This document shows positions 35,992 through 44,362 of a stretch of 64,000 bases of DNA, one piece after another (the first letter of the stretch is position 1; the number at the start of each line of letters is the position of its first letter). The position numbers and the translations under genes are program-made. Origin of the DNA: Nocardia sp. NBC_01503. GTDB taxonomy: Bacteria; Actinomycetota; Actinomycetes; Mycobacteriales; Mycobacteriaceae. The notes below the pieces were generated by a model. That model was given only the letters and a program-made list of their open reading frames with translations, made no database searches and was not told the DNA's origin. The stretch covers positions 248,001 through 312,000 of the forward strand of contig NZ_CP109596.1 in the NCBI RefSeq assembly GCF_036327755.1, in the 5' to 3' direction.

Positions 35992-37083
35992 TCACTCGTC
36001 CCGCATGCGCCGCAGAATCTCGACTCCGGCACGCTCCAGGGTGGGATCGAAGACATCGCGCAGGAAGACCAGCGCGGTTCCACTGTGCCGGTCGAGCAGC
36101 AGCAGACCGCTGAATCCGCCGGTGCCGCCAGAATGCAGGGTGTACTCCACTCCGCCGCTGGTGACCACACCCCAGGAGTAGCCGTGTGCGGTTCCGGCGA
36201 TATTGCCCGGGGCCATCGGCTCCAGGGCCACCATTCCCGGCACCGCCCCGGCGAGCAACGCCCGTGCGTAGACCGCCAAATCCGCTACGGTCGAACGCAT
36301 TCCACCGGCGGGCGCGGTCGCATTGATCGCCCACGCCGCCTCCGGCTTACCGCTGCGATCGATACCGGTTCCGACATCGGCGGGCAGATCCGCCTCGGTG
36401 AGCGGTGTCCAGGTGTGCGTGAGCCCGAGCGGCTCCAGCATTCGAGTACGCAGCAGCGTCAGGTAATCCGTCTGCGCGGCAGCGGCGACCGCCTGCCCGA
36501 GCAGGGCGTACCCGAGGGTCGAATATTGGAAGACCCCACCCGGAAGCAGTGGTGTAGCCCGCGCCGCCGCCAGCAGCTGCGGCAGATCGAAGTGGAAGGG
36601 ATTCTTCCCGTTGACCACGTAATCGATACCGCCCAAGGCCATTTCGGGCGTAGTCGCGAATTCGGGCACGCCCGATCGATGCTCCGCCAGATCACCCAGG
36701 GTCACTTCGCCGATGGCGCTGCCCGCCAGCGGCAGCACCTCCCGCAGCCGGGTATCCACCCGCACCTCACCCCGAGTCACCGCATCGGCGAACAGCTCGG
36801 CGGTGAAAGTCTTACCGATGGAACCTATTTCATAATCCTTGGCATTGCCCGCACCCAGGTGCGTGAACACCGTGTCGCCGCGCCCCAGATAGCCGATATC
36901 CATCGACCGATCCGCTCGCATCGGCAACAGCTCCGCCGTGATTCGCGCCAACTTGGCAGCCGAATCCTCCTGCGGTCCAAGATCATCCGCACGTGCGACA
37001 GCACCCGAAGAGATCAAAGCCAGTGCCGTCATCACGATCGCGTAGCCCGGCATCCATCGGGTCCCGTTTCCAGCCTTCCCCAC
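35992..37083 (-). CDS. Secreted serine hydrolase, beta-lactamase class C/PBP4-like
   Basis: The 363-residue protein has a signal peptide (MPGYAIVMTALALISSGAVARA). The SxxK catalytic motif is in YEIGSIGKTFTAELFADAV, a YxN-like site in QYSTLGYALLG, and the third motif is HSGGTGGFSG in place of KTG. EHRSGVPEF is a common block of this family. Likely roles are peptidoglycan carboxypeptidase/esterase or lactamase-like hydrolase; true cephalosporinase activity is not implied. Confidence 0.9.
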   Translation of the reverse strand: MGKAGNGTRWMPGYAIVMTALALISSGAVARADDLGPQEDSAAKLARITAELLPMRADRSMDIGYLGRGDTVFTHLGAGNAKDYEIGSIGKTFTAELFADAVTRGEVRVDTRLREVLPLAGSAIGEVTLGDLAEHRSGVPEFATTPEMALGGIDYVVNGKNPFHFDLPQLLAAARATPLLPGGVFQYSTLGYALLGQAVAAAAQTDYLTLLRTRMLEPLGLTHTWTPLTEADLPADVGTGIDRSGKPEAAWAINATAPAGGMRSTVADLAVYARALLAGAVPGMVALEPMAPGNIAGTAHGYSWGVVTSGGVEYTLHSGGTGGFSGLLLLDRHSGTALVFLRDVFDPTLERAGVEILRRMRDE

Positions 37084-37219
37084 CGATACATCCCCTCATC
37101 AGCCGACCCGGTGCAACCCTATCCGATTGCCGAGCAGCCCGTTTCGGGGTCGAGCTGGTATTCGGCCCGCTCTCGTGCCGAACGCGGCAGAGCGGGATCA
37201 GCACATCTAGGCTCGGGGA

Positions 37220-37399
37220 ATGACGAGTCCCGAGCGTTTGCGCTACCGCTTGATCACCGGTCCGGACGACGCCACCTTCTGTGAGCGCATCAGCGCGCTG
37301 CTCGACGAGGGTTACCTCCTGCACGGCTCACCGTCCGTCACGTTCAACGGTACGAATGTGATCGCCGCGCAGGCGGTTGTCCTGCCCGCCGACGACTGA
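37220..37399 (+). CDS. DUF1737 protein
   Basis: The 59-residue protein reads LRYRLITGPDDATFCERIS, then EGYLLHGSPSVTF and a final AAQAVVLPADD, the full DUF1737 pattern (YxLITGPDD ... GxPxxTF ... QA). ATG start with GGGG just upstream. Function unknown; such proteins are small single-domain units. It lies alone, divergent from the serine hydrolase. Confidence 0.88.
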   Translation: MTSPERLRYRLITGPDDATFCERISALLDEGYLLHGSPSVTFNGTNVIAAQAVVLPADD

Positions 37400-37404
37400 T
37401 CGGT

Positions 37405-37776
37405 TCAGCCGCCGAAGGCGCGGGTGATGGGGGCCATGTCGAAGTAGTCGCGCCAGGCGGCGATCTTGCCGTCGGTGATTTCGAAGACGCCCACGACGGG
37501 GAGTTCGGTTTCGCGGCCCGCGCCGCGTAGGACATCGGTGCGTTCGTTCATGACGAGGTTGCCGGTGACCAGTTGGCGGTGGATCTTGAAGTCGATGCCG
37601 TCCAGGGCCGCGGCGAAGCCGGCGATGAAGTCGCGGATGGCTTGGCGGCCGACCACCGGGTCCATCGGAATATTGTGGTACACAGCGTCTTCGGTGAAGA
37701 ACGAGGCGATGTGGTCGGCGTCGGGTTGCACCCAGGCGGCGCACATTTCGCGGACCAGGGCATCAGGGTCGAGCAT
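37405..37776 (-). CDS. Limonene-1,2-epoxide-hydrolase-like protein
   Basis: The 123-residue NTF2-fold protein shows residues matching the limonene epoxide hydrolase active site: Tyr and Asn in DAVYHNIPMDP, Arg-x-Asp in NERTDVLRG, and the third acid in AAWRDYFDM. These fit the Asp-Arg-Asp triad, so hydrolysis of a small epoxide is plausible. M. tuberculosis EphG is the comparable protein. ATG 37776 follows AGGAAA; its first 14 bases overlap the end of the IclR gene, so expression is coupled. Confidence 0.85.
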   Translation of the reverse strand: MLDPDALVREMCAAWVQPDADHIASFFTEDAVYHNIPMDPVVGRQAIRDFIAGFAAALDGIDFKIHRQLVTGNLVMNERTDVLRGAGRETELPVVGVFEITDGKIAAWRDYFDMAPITRAFGG

Positions 37777-38671
37777 GGTGTTTCCTTTCGATGCCGTCGC
37801 CCAGACGGCGGGCCGACGCGGCCAGCTCGGCGAGGTAGCGGCGGCGTTCGGGGCGGGTGACATCCATTCGGAGCGGGCCGATTTGGAGCTCCATGACGGC
37901 ATGGCCGGTGCTGTCGAAGACGGGGGCGCTGACATAACTCAGAGGTAGCGGGATGTCCTGGTCGAGGGTGGCCTGGTCGTAGGCGCTGCCGACGATGGTG
38001 GCCAGTTGGGACAGGACGCGGCCGCGCAGGTCCTTGCCCGCCGGATGCTCGGCGAGGTGGTCCGCGACATCGGAGAGCACGCGGGCGGTGGGCAGGCTGT
38101 CGGGCTCCAGCCGCCAGGCGCAGTATCCGGTGGCGCGCACCGTGCTCAATACCTCGCGGTATTCGTCGCGGCGTTCGGGGCCGCGGGTTTCGAGCCAATC
38201 CTGTTGGCGGCCCGGCCCGGAGTGCGCGATGATGCCCGCGCCGGCGGGTGCGCGCAGCGGGATGCGCACCCCGGATTTGATACCGACGGTGAGGCGGTCA
38301 CGGGTCACCGCGACGAATTCGAGGTACTCGCCGTCGATGACGGTGAGCGCCGCACCGCAGTCGACATGCTCGGCGAGCCGCTCCAATTCCTCGTTCAGCC
38401 AGGCACGATCGCCGCGGGTATCGGCCATGCGGACACCGAGCGCGGCCAGCGCCGGGCCGAGCCGGTAGGTCAGATCCGGTAGCCGCCGCACCCAGGCGCG
38501 TTCGGCGAGCGCGGCCAGGATGGACCCCACCGTGGAGCGGTTGAGATCCAGACTGTCCGCGATCTCCGCCGAGGTCAGCGGTGTCGGCTGGGCGGCGAGC
38601 AACTCCACGATGGAGATGACGCGCTGGGTGGGCGGGGAGCTGTCCGCAGTTCTGGTCTTGCCAGCGGGCAC
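37763..38671 (-). CDS. IclR-family transcriptional regulator
   Basis: The 302-residue regulator has an N-terminal winged helix (TQRVISIVELLAAQPTPLTSAEIADSLDLNRSTVGSILAALAERAWV) and a C-terminal IclR effector domain (FVAVTRDRLTVGIKSGVRIPLRAPAGAGIIAHS, YCAWRLEPDSLPTARVLSDVADHL). It overlaps the epoxide-hydrolase-like gene by 14 nt, suggesting it controls that enzyme or its substrate. Two copies of ATACGAATA, 22 bp apart, lie just upstream and are a candidate operator. Confidence 0.93.
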   Translation of the reverse strand: MPAGKTRTADSSPPTQRVISIVELLAAQPTPLTSAEIADSLDLNRSTVGSILAALAERAWVRRLPDLTYRLGPALAALGVRMADTRGDRAWLNEELERLAEHVDCGAALTVIDGEYLEFVAVTRDRLTVGIKSGVRIPLRAPAGAGIIAHSGPGRQQDWLETRGPERRDEYREVLSTVRATGYCAWRLEPDSLPTARVLSDVADHLAEHPAGKDLRGRVLSQLATIVGSAYDQATLDQDIPLPLSYVSAPVFDSTGHAVMELQIGPLRMDVTRPERRRYLAELAASARRLGDGIERKHHARP

Positions 38672-38691
38672 GCGCGTCTCCTAGCCTCTCG

Positions 38692-38722
38692 ATACGAATA
38701 ACCGAATCGTTTTATACGAATA
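38692..38722. promoter_or_regulatory. Direct repeat ATACGAATA in the IclR/DUF445 divergent promoter
   Basis: ATACGAATA occurs at 38692-38700 and 38714-38722, two helical turns apart, in the most AT-rich part of the 102-bp divergent region. This suggests an operator for the IclR regulator; assignment is inference. Confidence 0.5.
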
Positions 38723-38741
38723 GTCGCACCAAGGAGCAGGC

Positions 38742-38777
38742 GTGGCAATCCGAACAGCGGAACCGATCGCGTCGTGA
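38742..38777 (+). CDS. Possible 11-codon leader ORF before the DUF445 gene
   Basis: GTG at 38742 follows AAGGAG by about 5 nt and encodes VAIRTAEPIAS. It stops at TGA 38775-38777, overlapping the DUF445 GTG start (GTGA). The strong ribosome site belongs to this short ORF and not to the DUF445 start, so translational coupling is likely. It may simply be a coupling leader. Confidence 0.45.
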   Translation: MAIRTAEPIAS

Positions 38778-39988
38778 TCGCCGATTTCGCCGACCACTGG
38801 CTGCTGTACTGCTCGATTCCGGTGGTGGCCGCGCTCATCGGCTGGGTGACCAAGATCGTCGCCGTGCGGATGCTGATGTATCCGCTCGAATTCCGCGGTA
38901 TCCCACCATTTCTCGGCTGGCAGGGCGTGATCCCGCGCTCGGCGCCGCGCATGGCCACCATTGCCGTGGACCTCATGTTCGGCAAGCTCATCGATCCGCA
39001 GGACATTATCGCCCGCCTCGATATCGCCGAACTGACCACGCGATTGCGCGAACCCCTGGACGCGGGCGTGGACTACATGGTCCGCGAGATGATGATGAAG
39101 CATCAGCCGCGGCTCTGGGTGAATATGCCCGAGGCGGCGCAGCGCGCGATCATCGAACGAGCACAACGGGATCTGCCGAGGTTGATCGAGGATATCGTCT
39201 TCGATCTGCGCACCAATATCGATCAGGTGATGGATCTGCGCGGTATGGCCATCAGCGCGCTGGTGGACGATAAAGCGCTGCTGGTGGAGATGGTGCGCCG
39301 GGTCGGCGCGAACGAGCTGCGGTTCATCGTGCGCTCCGGATTGATCTTCGGCACGGTGCTCGGATTCGTGCAGATGATCACCTGGGCCTTCACCCACTCG
39401 TCCTGGCTCATGCCCGCCTTCGGCGGTTTCACCGGACTGGTGACGGATTGGCTTGCGCTGCAGATGATCTTCCGGCCGATCAAACCGGTCGGCATCGGCC
39501 CGCTGCGCTGGCAGGGACTCTTCCATAAGCGGCGCGAGCAGGTGTGCACCGACTACGGCGATCTCATCGCCACCGAAATCCTCACTCCGGCACGGATTCT
39601 GGAGGCGGTGCTGAATGGTGAGCGTGCCGACCGGTTGGCATCGCTGCTGAGCCATCATGTCGGAGAGTTCCTCGATCTGCAGACCGGACCGGCCAAACCG
39701 CTCATGCTCATGGTCGCCCGGGACAGCTACACCGCCCTCGAACGCGATGCCGTGCGCTTCGTGCTGGATCATGTGCGCGCCGCGGCGAACTCCGGATTCG
39801 ACCGGCACGCGATGGAAGCGCTCGATGTCCGCAGCCTGGTGATCGAGAAGACCAAGCAGCTCAGCGACGACGAATACGAGGGCCTGCTGCGCCCGGCGTT
39901 CAAACAGGACGAGTGGAAGCTGGTCGCGATCGGAGCGGTCCTGGGATTCCTCGTCGGCGAACTTCAGGTTCACCTCATACTGGCCTGA
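38774..39988 (+). CDS. DUF445 membrane protein
   Basis: The 404-residue protein starts with a membrane helix (WLLYCSIPVVAALIGWVTKIVAVRMLMYPL), the typical DUF445 entry. A second hydrophobic region lies mid-chain (FGTVLGFVQMITWAFTHSSWLMPAFGGFTGLVTDWLALQMIFRPI), and a last helix at the C-terminus (LVAIGAVLGFLVGELQVHLIL). The soluble parts repeat DIAELTTRLREPL-type helices. DUF445 (YheB/YjiN-like) has no established biochemical role. It is divergent from the IclR gene. Confidence 0.88.
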   Translation: MIADFADHWLLYCSIPVVAALIGWVTKIVAVRMLMYPLEFRGIPPFLGWQGVIPRSAPRMATIAVDLMFGKLIDPQDIIARLDIAELTTRLREPLDAGVDYMVREMMMKHQPRLWVNMPEAAQRAIIERAQRDLPRLIEDIVFDLRTNIDQVMDLRGMAISALVDDKALLVEMVRRVGANELRFIVRSGLIFGTVLGFVQMITWAFTHSSWLMPAFGGFTGLVTDWLALQMIFRPIKPVGIGPLRWQGLFHKRREQVCTDYGDLIATEILTPARILEAVLNGERADRLASLLSHHVGEFLDLQTGPAKPLMLMVARDSYTALERDAVRFVLDHVRAAANSGFDRHAMEALDVRSLVIEKTKQLSDDEYEGLLRPAFKQDEWKLVAIGAVLGFLVGELQVHLILA

Positions 39989-40163
39989 GACGGCCGATTG
40001 TCCGGTCGATTGCCACCCCGGTTCGGCTCCGGCCGGGGGCGCTCGCGCGTACGATAAGGGCCTTGCGTCGAACCGCCCGAACCGCCGAATTCGCATGCTA
40101 CGCAGACACACCGCGAATGCGAAACGCCACGCAGGTATAAGAAATCGTCGCGAGTCCCCTCAA

Positions 40164-40179
40164 TTTGCGATGTTTGCGA
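40164..40179 (+). promoter_or_regulatory. Direct repeat TTTGCGA in the RamB-like gene promoter
   Basis: TTTGCGA at 40164-40170 and 40173-40179 lies 24 bp before the GTG start. Known RamB operators of Corynebacterium contain TTTGCAA-like cores and RamB is autoregulated there, so this is a possible autoregulatory site. Confidence 0.45.
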
Positions 40180-40203
40180 AGCGCGGTCGGTAGCATCCTG
40201 CAG

Positions 40204-41625
40204 GTGCGCAAGATGTATGCGGGTGCCCGACTACGGCGGTTGCGCGAGGAACGGCGAATGACCCAGGCGGCCTTGGCCAAATCCCTGGATCTCTCACCCA
40301 GCTACCTCAACCAGCTGGAGCGAGATCAGCGGCCACTCACCATTCCCGTACTGCTGAAACTGAACTCGACATTCGATCTGGATGTGCAGTTCTTCGCCGC
40401 CGACTCCGACGCCCGCCTGGTCTCGGATCTACACGAGATTCTGGTGGAGGCGGCAGGCGGTAATGCCGCGCCGGTCGCCGAGGTCGAAGACCTCGCCACC
40501 CGCATGCCGGAGGTCTCGAAAATCGTTGTGGCCATGCATCGGCGACTACGCGCTGCCACCGATCAACTGGACCTGCTCTCCTCCAAGGTGGCCACACCCA
40601 CCGGCGTGCCCGGCGTCCCGATGCCGTACGAGGATGTGCGGGACTTCTTCTACGATCACCACAATCACATCGCGCAACTGGATCTGGCCGCCGAGCGACT
40701 GTTCGAGGACTGCGGGCTCACCGTGGGGTCACTGGACCGCCAACTCGCCCGCGTCGCCGAGGAGCGCGCGGGTGTCACCGTCCTGGTACGCGGTGACGGG
40801 GCAGACCCGAATGTGCCCAAGCGCCACTATGAACCGGAGACCCGCACGCTGACTCTCGCGCGGCGATTACGCCCCGGGCAGCGCGCCTTCCAGATCGCCT
40901 CGACACTGGCATTCCTGTTGCACGGCAATCTACTCGACGAAGTACTGGACGAAACACCTTCCCTCGCAGGTGAATCCCGGACCCTGGCCCGAATCGGCCT
41001 GGCCAATTACTTCGCGGGCGCACTCATCCTGCCGTACAGCAAATTCCTGCGCTCGGCGGAGGAGCTCCACTACGACATCGACCTGCTCAGCCTGCGTTTC
41101 GAGGTCGGCTTCGAAACCGTCTGCCACCGCCTCTCCACCCTGCAGCGCCAGGGCCAGCGCGGCGTCCCCTTCTTCCTGATCCGCACCGACCGCGCCGGAA
41201 ACATCTCGAAACGCCAGTCCGCCACCGCATTCCACTTCTCCAGAGTGGGCGGCAGCTGCCCGCTGTGGGTGGTCCACGAAGCCTTCGCACATCCGGGTCG
41301 CATGCTCACCCAGGTCGCGGCAATGCCCGACGGCCGGCGCTACCTGTGGATAGCCCGCACCACAACACCGACACCCACCGGATTCGACACGGGTGCAAAG
41401 GAATTCGCTATCGGCCTGGGCTGCGATATCGAATACGCCGACCGCCTCACCTACTCCCGCGGCCTGCAATACGCCGATGCGGCCACCGCCACCCCCATCG
41501 GCGCGGGCTGCAAGGTCTGCGAGCGCCCCAACTGTCCACAGCGCGCCTTCCCCCAAATAGGCCGCCCCCTGGCCATTACCGAGACCACCAGCACCGACCT
41601 GCCCTACCCCCGCCTGCCGCATTAG
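40204..41625 (+). CDS. RamB/ScfR-type XRE transcriptional regulator
   Basis: The 473-residue protein has an N-terminal XRE helix-turn-helix (YAGARLRRLREERRMTQAALAKSLDLSPSYLNQLERDQRPLT), a central ImmA/IrrE-like metallopeptidase-fold domain, and a C-terminal cysteine-containing effector region (GCKVCERPNCPQRAFPQIGRPL). This is the short-chain-fatty-acyl regulator family that includes RamB of glyoxylate/acetate metabolism. GTG 40204 aligns with the start of known members; ATG 40213 is possible. Upstream TTTGCGA repeats may be its own operator. Targets not visible here. Confidence 0.9.
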   Translation: MRKMYAGARLRRLREERRMTQAALAKSLDLSPSYLNQLERDQRPLTIPVLLKLNSTFDLDVQFFAADSDARLVSDLHEILVEAAGGNAAPVAEVEDLATRMPEVSKIVVAMHRRLRAATDQLDLLSSKVATPTGVPGVPMPYEDVRDFFYDHHNHIAQLDLAAERLFEDCGLTVGSLDRQLARVAEERAGVTVLVRGDGADPNVPKRHYEPETRTLTLARRLRPGQRAFQIASTLAFLLHGNLLDEVLDETPSLAGESRTLARIGLANYFAGALILPYSKFLRSAEELHYDIDLLSLRFEVGFETVCHRLSTLQRQGQRGVPFFLIRTDRAGNISKRQSATAFHFSRVGGSCPLWVVHEAFAHPGRMLTQVAAMPDGRRYLWIARTTTPTPTGFDTGAKEFAIGLGCDIEYADRLTYSRGLQYADAATATPIGAGCKVCERPNCPQRAFPQIGRPLAITETTSTDLPYPRLPH

Positions 41626-41891
41626 CTCGAGCCGCACCACCGGCAAGCGGGAATGCACCCGGGGCCTTCGTAGCCGAATACCGTACGGGACATCACGTTC
41701 CAGCCGGGTTCGGAGGAATGCCAAGATTTTTCAGAGTGGTTACCTCGCCTGCCGTACCCAGCTTTGTCTCTCTCCCCCCTTGGGAGCCATACCCTCACGC
41801 CCCAGCCTGGCTGGATGGCCGTGGTCCCGATCTCGAGCAAGACACAAACCCCCAAGACCAAAAGCCCCAACCCCCCACCCCCCGAAGCCAT

Positions 41892-41953
41892 CACACCCCC
41901 TGTCTAACCCGCACACCCCTTGTACGGGGTGTGATACCAGTACACGGGGTGTG
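41892..41953. repeat. Symmetric four-box element (CACACCCC x2, GGGGTGTG x2)
   Basis: CACACCCC occurs at 41892-41899 and 41912-41919, and its complement GGGGTGTG at 41926-41933 and 41946-41953. Both pairs share the same centre (41922.5), and the box spacing is exactly 20 bp on each side. The repeat lies in a 466-bp gap between the RamB-like gene and recG. The rest of that gap shows no gene, with a C-rich tract at about 41845-41885 and a T-rich stretch near 42045-42105. Confidence 0.85.
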
Positions 41954-42091
41954 ATAGCCCTGTGTCAGTGGTGCGGTCACCTCGGGACTGGGGTACGGGC
42001 ACCCGGAGACGCTTCACTTTGCCCGGATTGTCTACTTCGAGTGGGTGGTTCTTCTCGTCCTGGCGTCTTTTGTCTTGGTCTTCGAGATTGG

Positions 42092-44362
42092 TCAGGACTT
42101 GGCCAGGTACTCCAGACGTTCGCCGTCCACGGCGGCGTGCATCATGCTGGCCAGGCCGGGGTGCTTCTTCAGACCTGGGTCGGATTCGGTGACCTCCCTG
42201 GCCAATTGCTGCGCCGCGGTGATGACCTCCAGGTCGTCCAGGAGCGACAGCAGGCGGAGGCTGCGGGCGGTGCCGGATTGGGCCGAACCCAGGACATCGC
42301 CTTCGCGGCGCTGCCGCAGGTCCAGGACCGCGAGCTCGAAACCGTCGGTGGTGGCGGCCACCGCCTCCAGGCGGGCCATTGCCGTTCCCACCGGGCCGGA
42401 TTCGGTAATGAGCAGGCAGAGGCCGGGGTGTTTGCCTCGGCCCACTCGACCGCGGAGCTGATGGAGTTGGCTCACACCGAAACGGTCGGCGTCCATGATG
42501 GCCATGACCGTGGCGTTCGGGACGTCCACACCCACCTCGACGACCGTGGTGCAGACCAGCACATCTATGTCGGCTTCATTGAAAGCCCGCATGACGCGGT
42601 CTTTTTCGTCGGAGTGCAGGCGACCGTGCAGTAGCCCGACGCGCAGATCCCGCAGCGGGCCGGTGGAGAGCATCTCGAAGATGTCGACCGCCGAATGCGT
42701 GGTCGGACCTTCCTTCTCCTCCTCGGATTTCGCCTTGCGCCCCTTGGCTTTCGGATCATCCTCCTGATCACCGATGCGCGAGCACACCACATACGCCTGG
42801 CGGCCCGCCCCGACCTCCTCGTGAATGCGTTCCCAGGCACGATCCACCCAGGACGGTTTCACCTTGGCGGGCACCACCTTCGAGGTGATGGGTGAACGCC
42901 CGCGCGGAAGCTGGGTCAGGGTGGAGGTCTCCAGATCGCCCAGGGTGGTCATGGCGATGGTGCGCGGAATCGGTGTCGCGGTCATGACCAGCAGGTGCGG
43001 GCTGATGCCGTCCTTGGCCTTGGCGCGCAAGGCATCTCGCTGTTCGACGCCGAAGCGGTGCTGTTCGTCGACGATCACCATGCCGAGATCGAAGAATTCG
43101 ACATTGTCCTGGATCAGGGCATGCGTGCCGATGAGTATGCCCGCCGCACCGGTCACCGCGTCGAGCAGCGCCGCCTTCTTCTGCCCCGCCGACATGGAGC
43201 CGGTCACCAGCACCACCTTGGTGGCATTATCGGCCGCACCCAGTTCACCGGCATTGCCCAGATCACCGAGCATCGCCTTCAGCGACCGATAGTGCTGTGC
43301 GGCAAGCACTTCGGTCGGGGCGAGCAACGCGCACTGCTGACCGTTGTCGACCACCTGGAGCATGGCGTGCAGGGCGACGATGGTCTTACCGGAGCCGACC
43401 TCACCCTGGAGCAGCCGGTGCATGGGGTGGGTGCGGGTCAGATCCGCGGAGATCTCGTCGATGACGGTGCGCTGCCCCTCGGTGAGTTCGAAGGGCAGGC
43501 GCTTGTCGAAGGCCGCGGCGATACCGTCGGTGCGCGGCGGGCTCGATTTGGCGGTGCGCCCCTCGGTCCGGTGCCGACGTTCGGCCAGCACCAGCTGTAG
43601 CGCCAGGGCCTCGTCGAAGCGTAGGCGGCCGCGGGCCTGGTCGATATCGAGCTTGCTGTCGGGTAGGTGGATCAGGCGCAGCGCATCGGAGACCGGCATG
43701 AGCGAATGTTCGGTGCGCAGTTCCTCGGGGAGCGGATCGTCGATCGGGTCGAGCTGGTCGAGAATCTGGCGGACACAGCGCAGCAGATCCCAGCTCTGCA
43801 CCTTCGCGGTGGCCGGATAGACGGGGATGAATTCGCGTTCGAAGAACGAGACGTCAACCCCGCCCGCACCTTTCGCGCTCTGCGCCAGCCCGCGCAGCGC
43901 GCCGCCGCCGCGCACCGAGGTGAGGTTCTCGATGGAACCGTCCTCTTTATCGGGCAGAATCAGATAGTCCGGATGTGAGAGATTCCAGCGGTCCGGTCGC
44001 CACCAGTGCACGGTGCCGGACATCATGGCGCGCACCCCCTCCTTCACCAGGTGCCGCACCTTGTCACCGTTGAAGAAGGTGACCTCGATGGGCTTGGCAC
44101 TGCCCGTATCCAGACTCACCTTGAGCAGGCTGCCGCGCCGATTCTTCATGGGGCGCAGATCAGTTTTGGTGACCCGGCCCATCACGGTGATGTGCTGGCC
44201 CTCCTCCGGAGCCTCCTCACTGAGCGGCTGGCCCTGGGTGGCGTAGCGCAACGGATAATGCCGCAGCAGGTCCTCGACGGTATGCATATCGAACGCCTCG
44301 GCCAGGGGTTCGGCGGCCTTCACACCGAGCACGTGGTCGAGCCGATCACCCAGTGTCGCCAC
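42092..44362 (-). CDS. recG: ATP-dependent DNA helicase RecG
   Basis: RecG remodels stalled replication forks and branches Holliday junctions. The 756-residue protein has an N-terminal wedge/OB domain (GQHITVMGRVTKTDLRP). The superfamily 2 helicase motifs follow: LLQGEVGSGKTIVA (I), LLAPTEVLAAQHY (Ia), VIVDEQHRFGVEQR (DEQH box), MTATPIPRT (III), then VCTTVVEVGVDVPNATVM and QLHQLRGRVGRG (V, VI). GTG start abuts the stop codon of the DAK2 gene. Confidence 0.98.
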   Translation of the reverse strand: MATLGDRLDHVLGVKAAEPLAEAFDMHTVEDLLRHYPLRYATQGQPLSEEAPEEGQHITVMGRVTKTDLRPMKNRRGSLLKVSLDTGSAKPIEVTFFNGDKVRHLVKEGVRAMMSGTVHWWRPDRWNLSHPDYLILPDKEDGSIENLTSVRGGGALRGLAQSAKGAGGVDVSFFEREFIPVYPATAKVQSWDLLRCVRQILDQLDPIDDPLPEELRTEHSLMPVSDALRLIHLPDSKLDIDQARGRLRFDEALALQLVLAERRHRTEGRTAKSSPPRTDGIAAAFDKRLPFELTEGQRTVIDEISADLTRTHPMHRLLQGEVGSGKTIVALHAMLQVVDNGQQCALLAPTEVLAAQHYRSLKAMLGDLGNAGELGAADNATKVVLVTGSMSAGQKKAALLDAVTGAAGILIGTHALIQDNVEFFDLGMVIVDEQHRFGVEQRDALRAKAKDGISPHLLVMTATPIPRTIAMTTLGDLETSTLTQLPRGRSPITSKVVPAKVKPSWVDRAWERIHEEVGAGRQAYVVCSRIGDQEDDPKAKGRKAKSEEEKEGPTTHSAVDIFEMLSTGPLRDLRVGLLHGRLHSDEKDRVMRAFNEADIDVLVCTTVVEVGVDVPNATVMAIMDADRFGVSQLHQLRGRVGRGKHPGLCLLITESGPVGTAMARLEAVAATTDGFELAVLDLRQRREGDVLGSAQSGTARSLRLLSLLDDLEVITAAQQLAREVTESDPGLKKHPGLASMMHAAVDGERLEYLAKS

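Noticed and set aside
41892..41953. Four-box repeat as transposon terminal inverted repeats
   Set aside because: The boxes are only 6-46 bp apart, with no room for a mobile gene and no target duplication visible.
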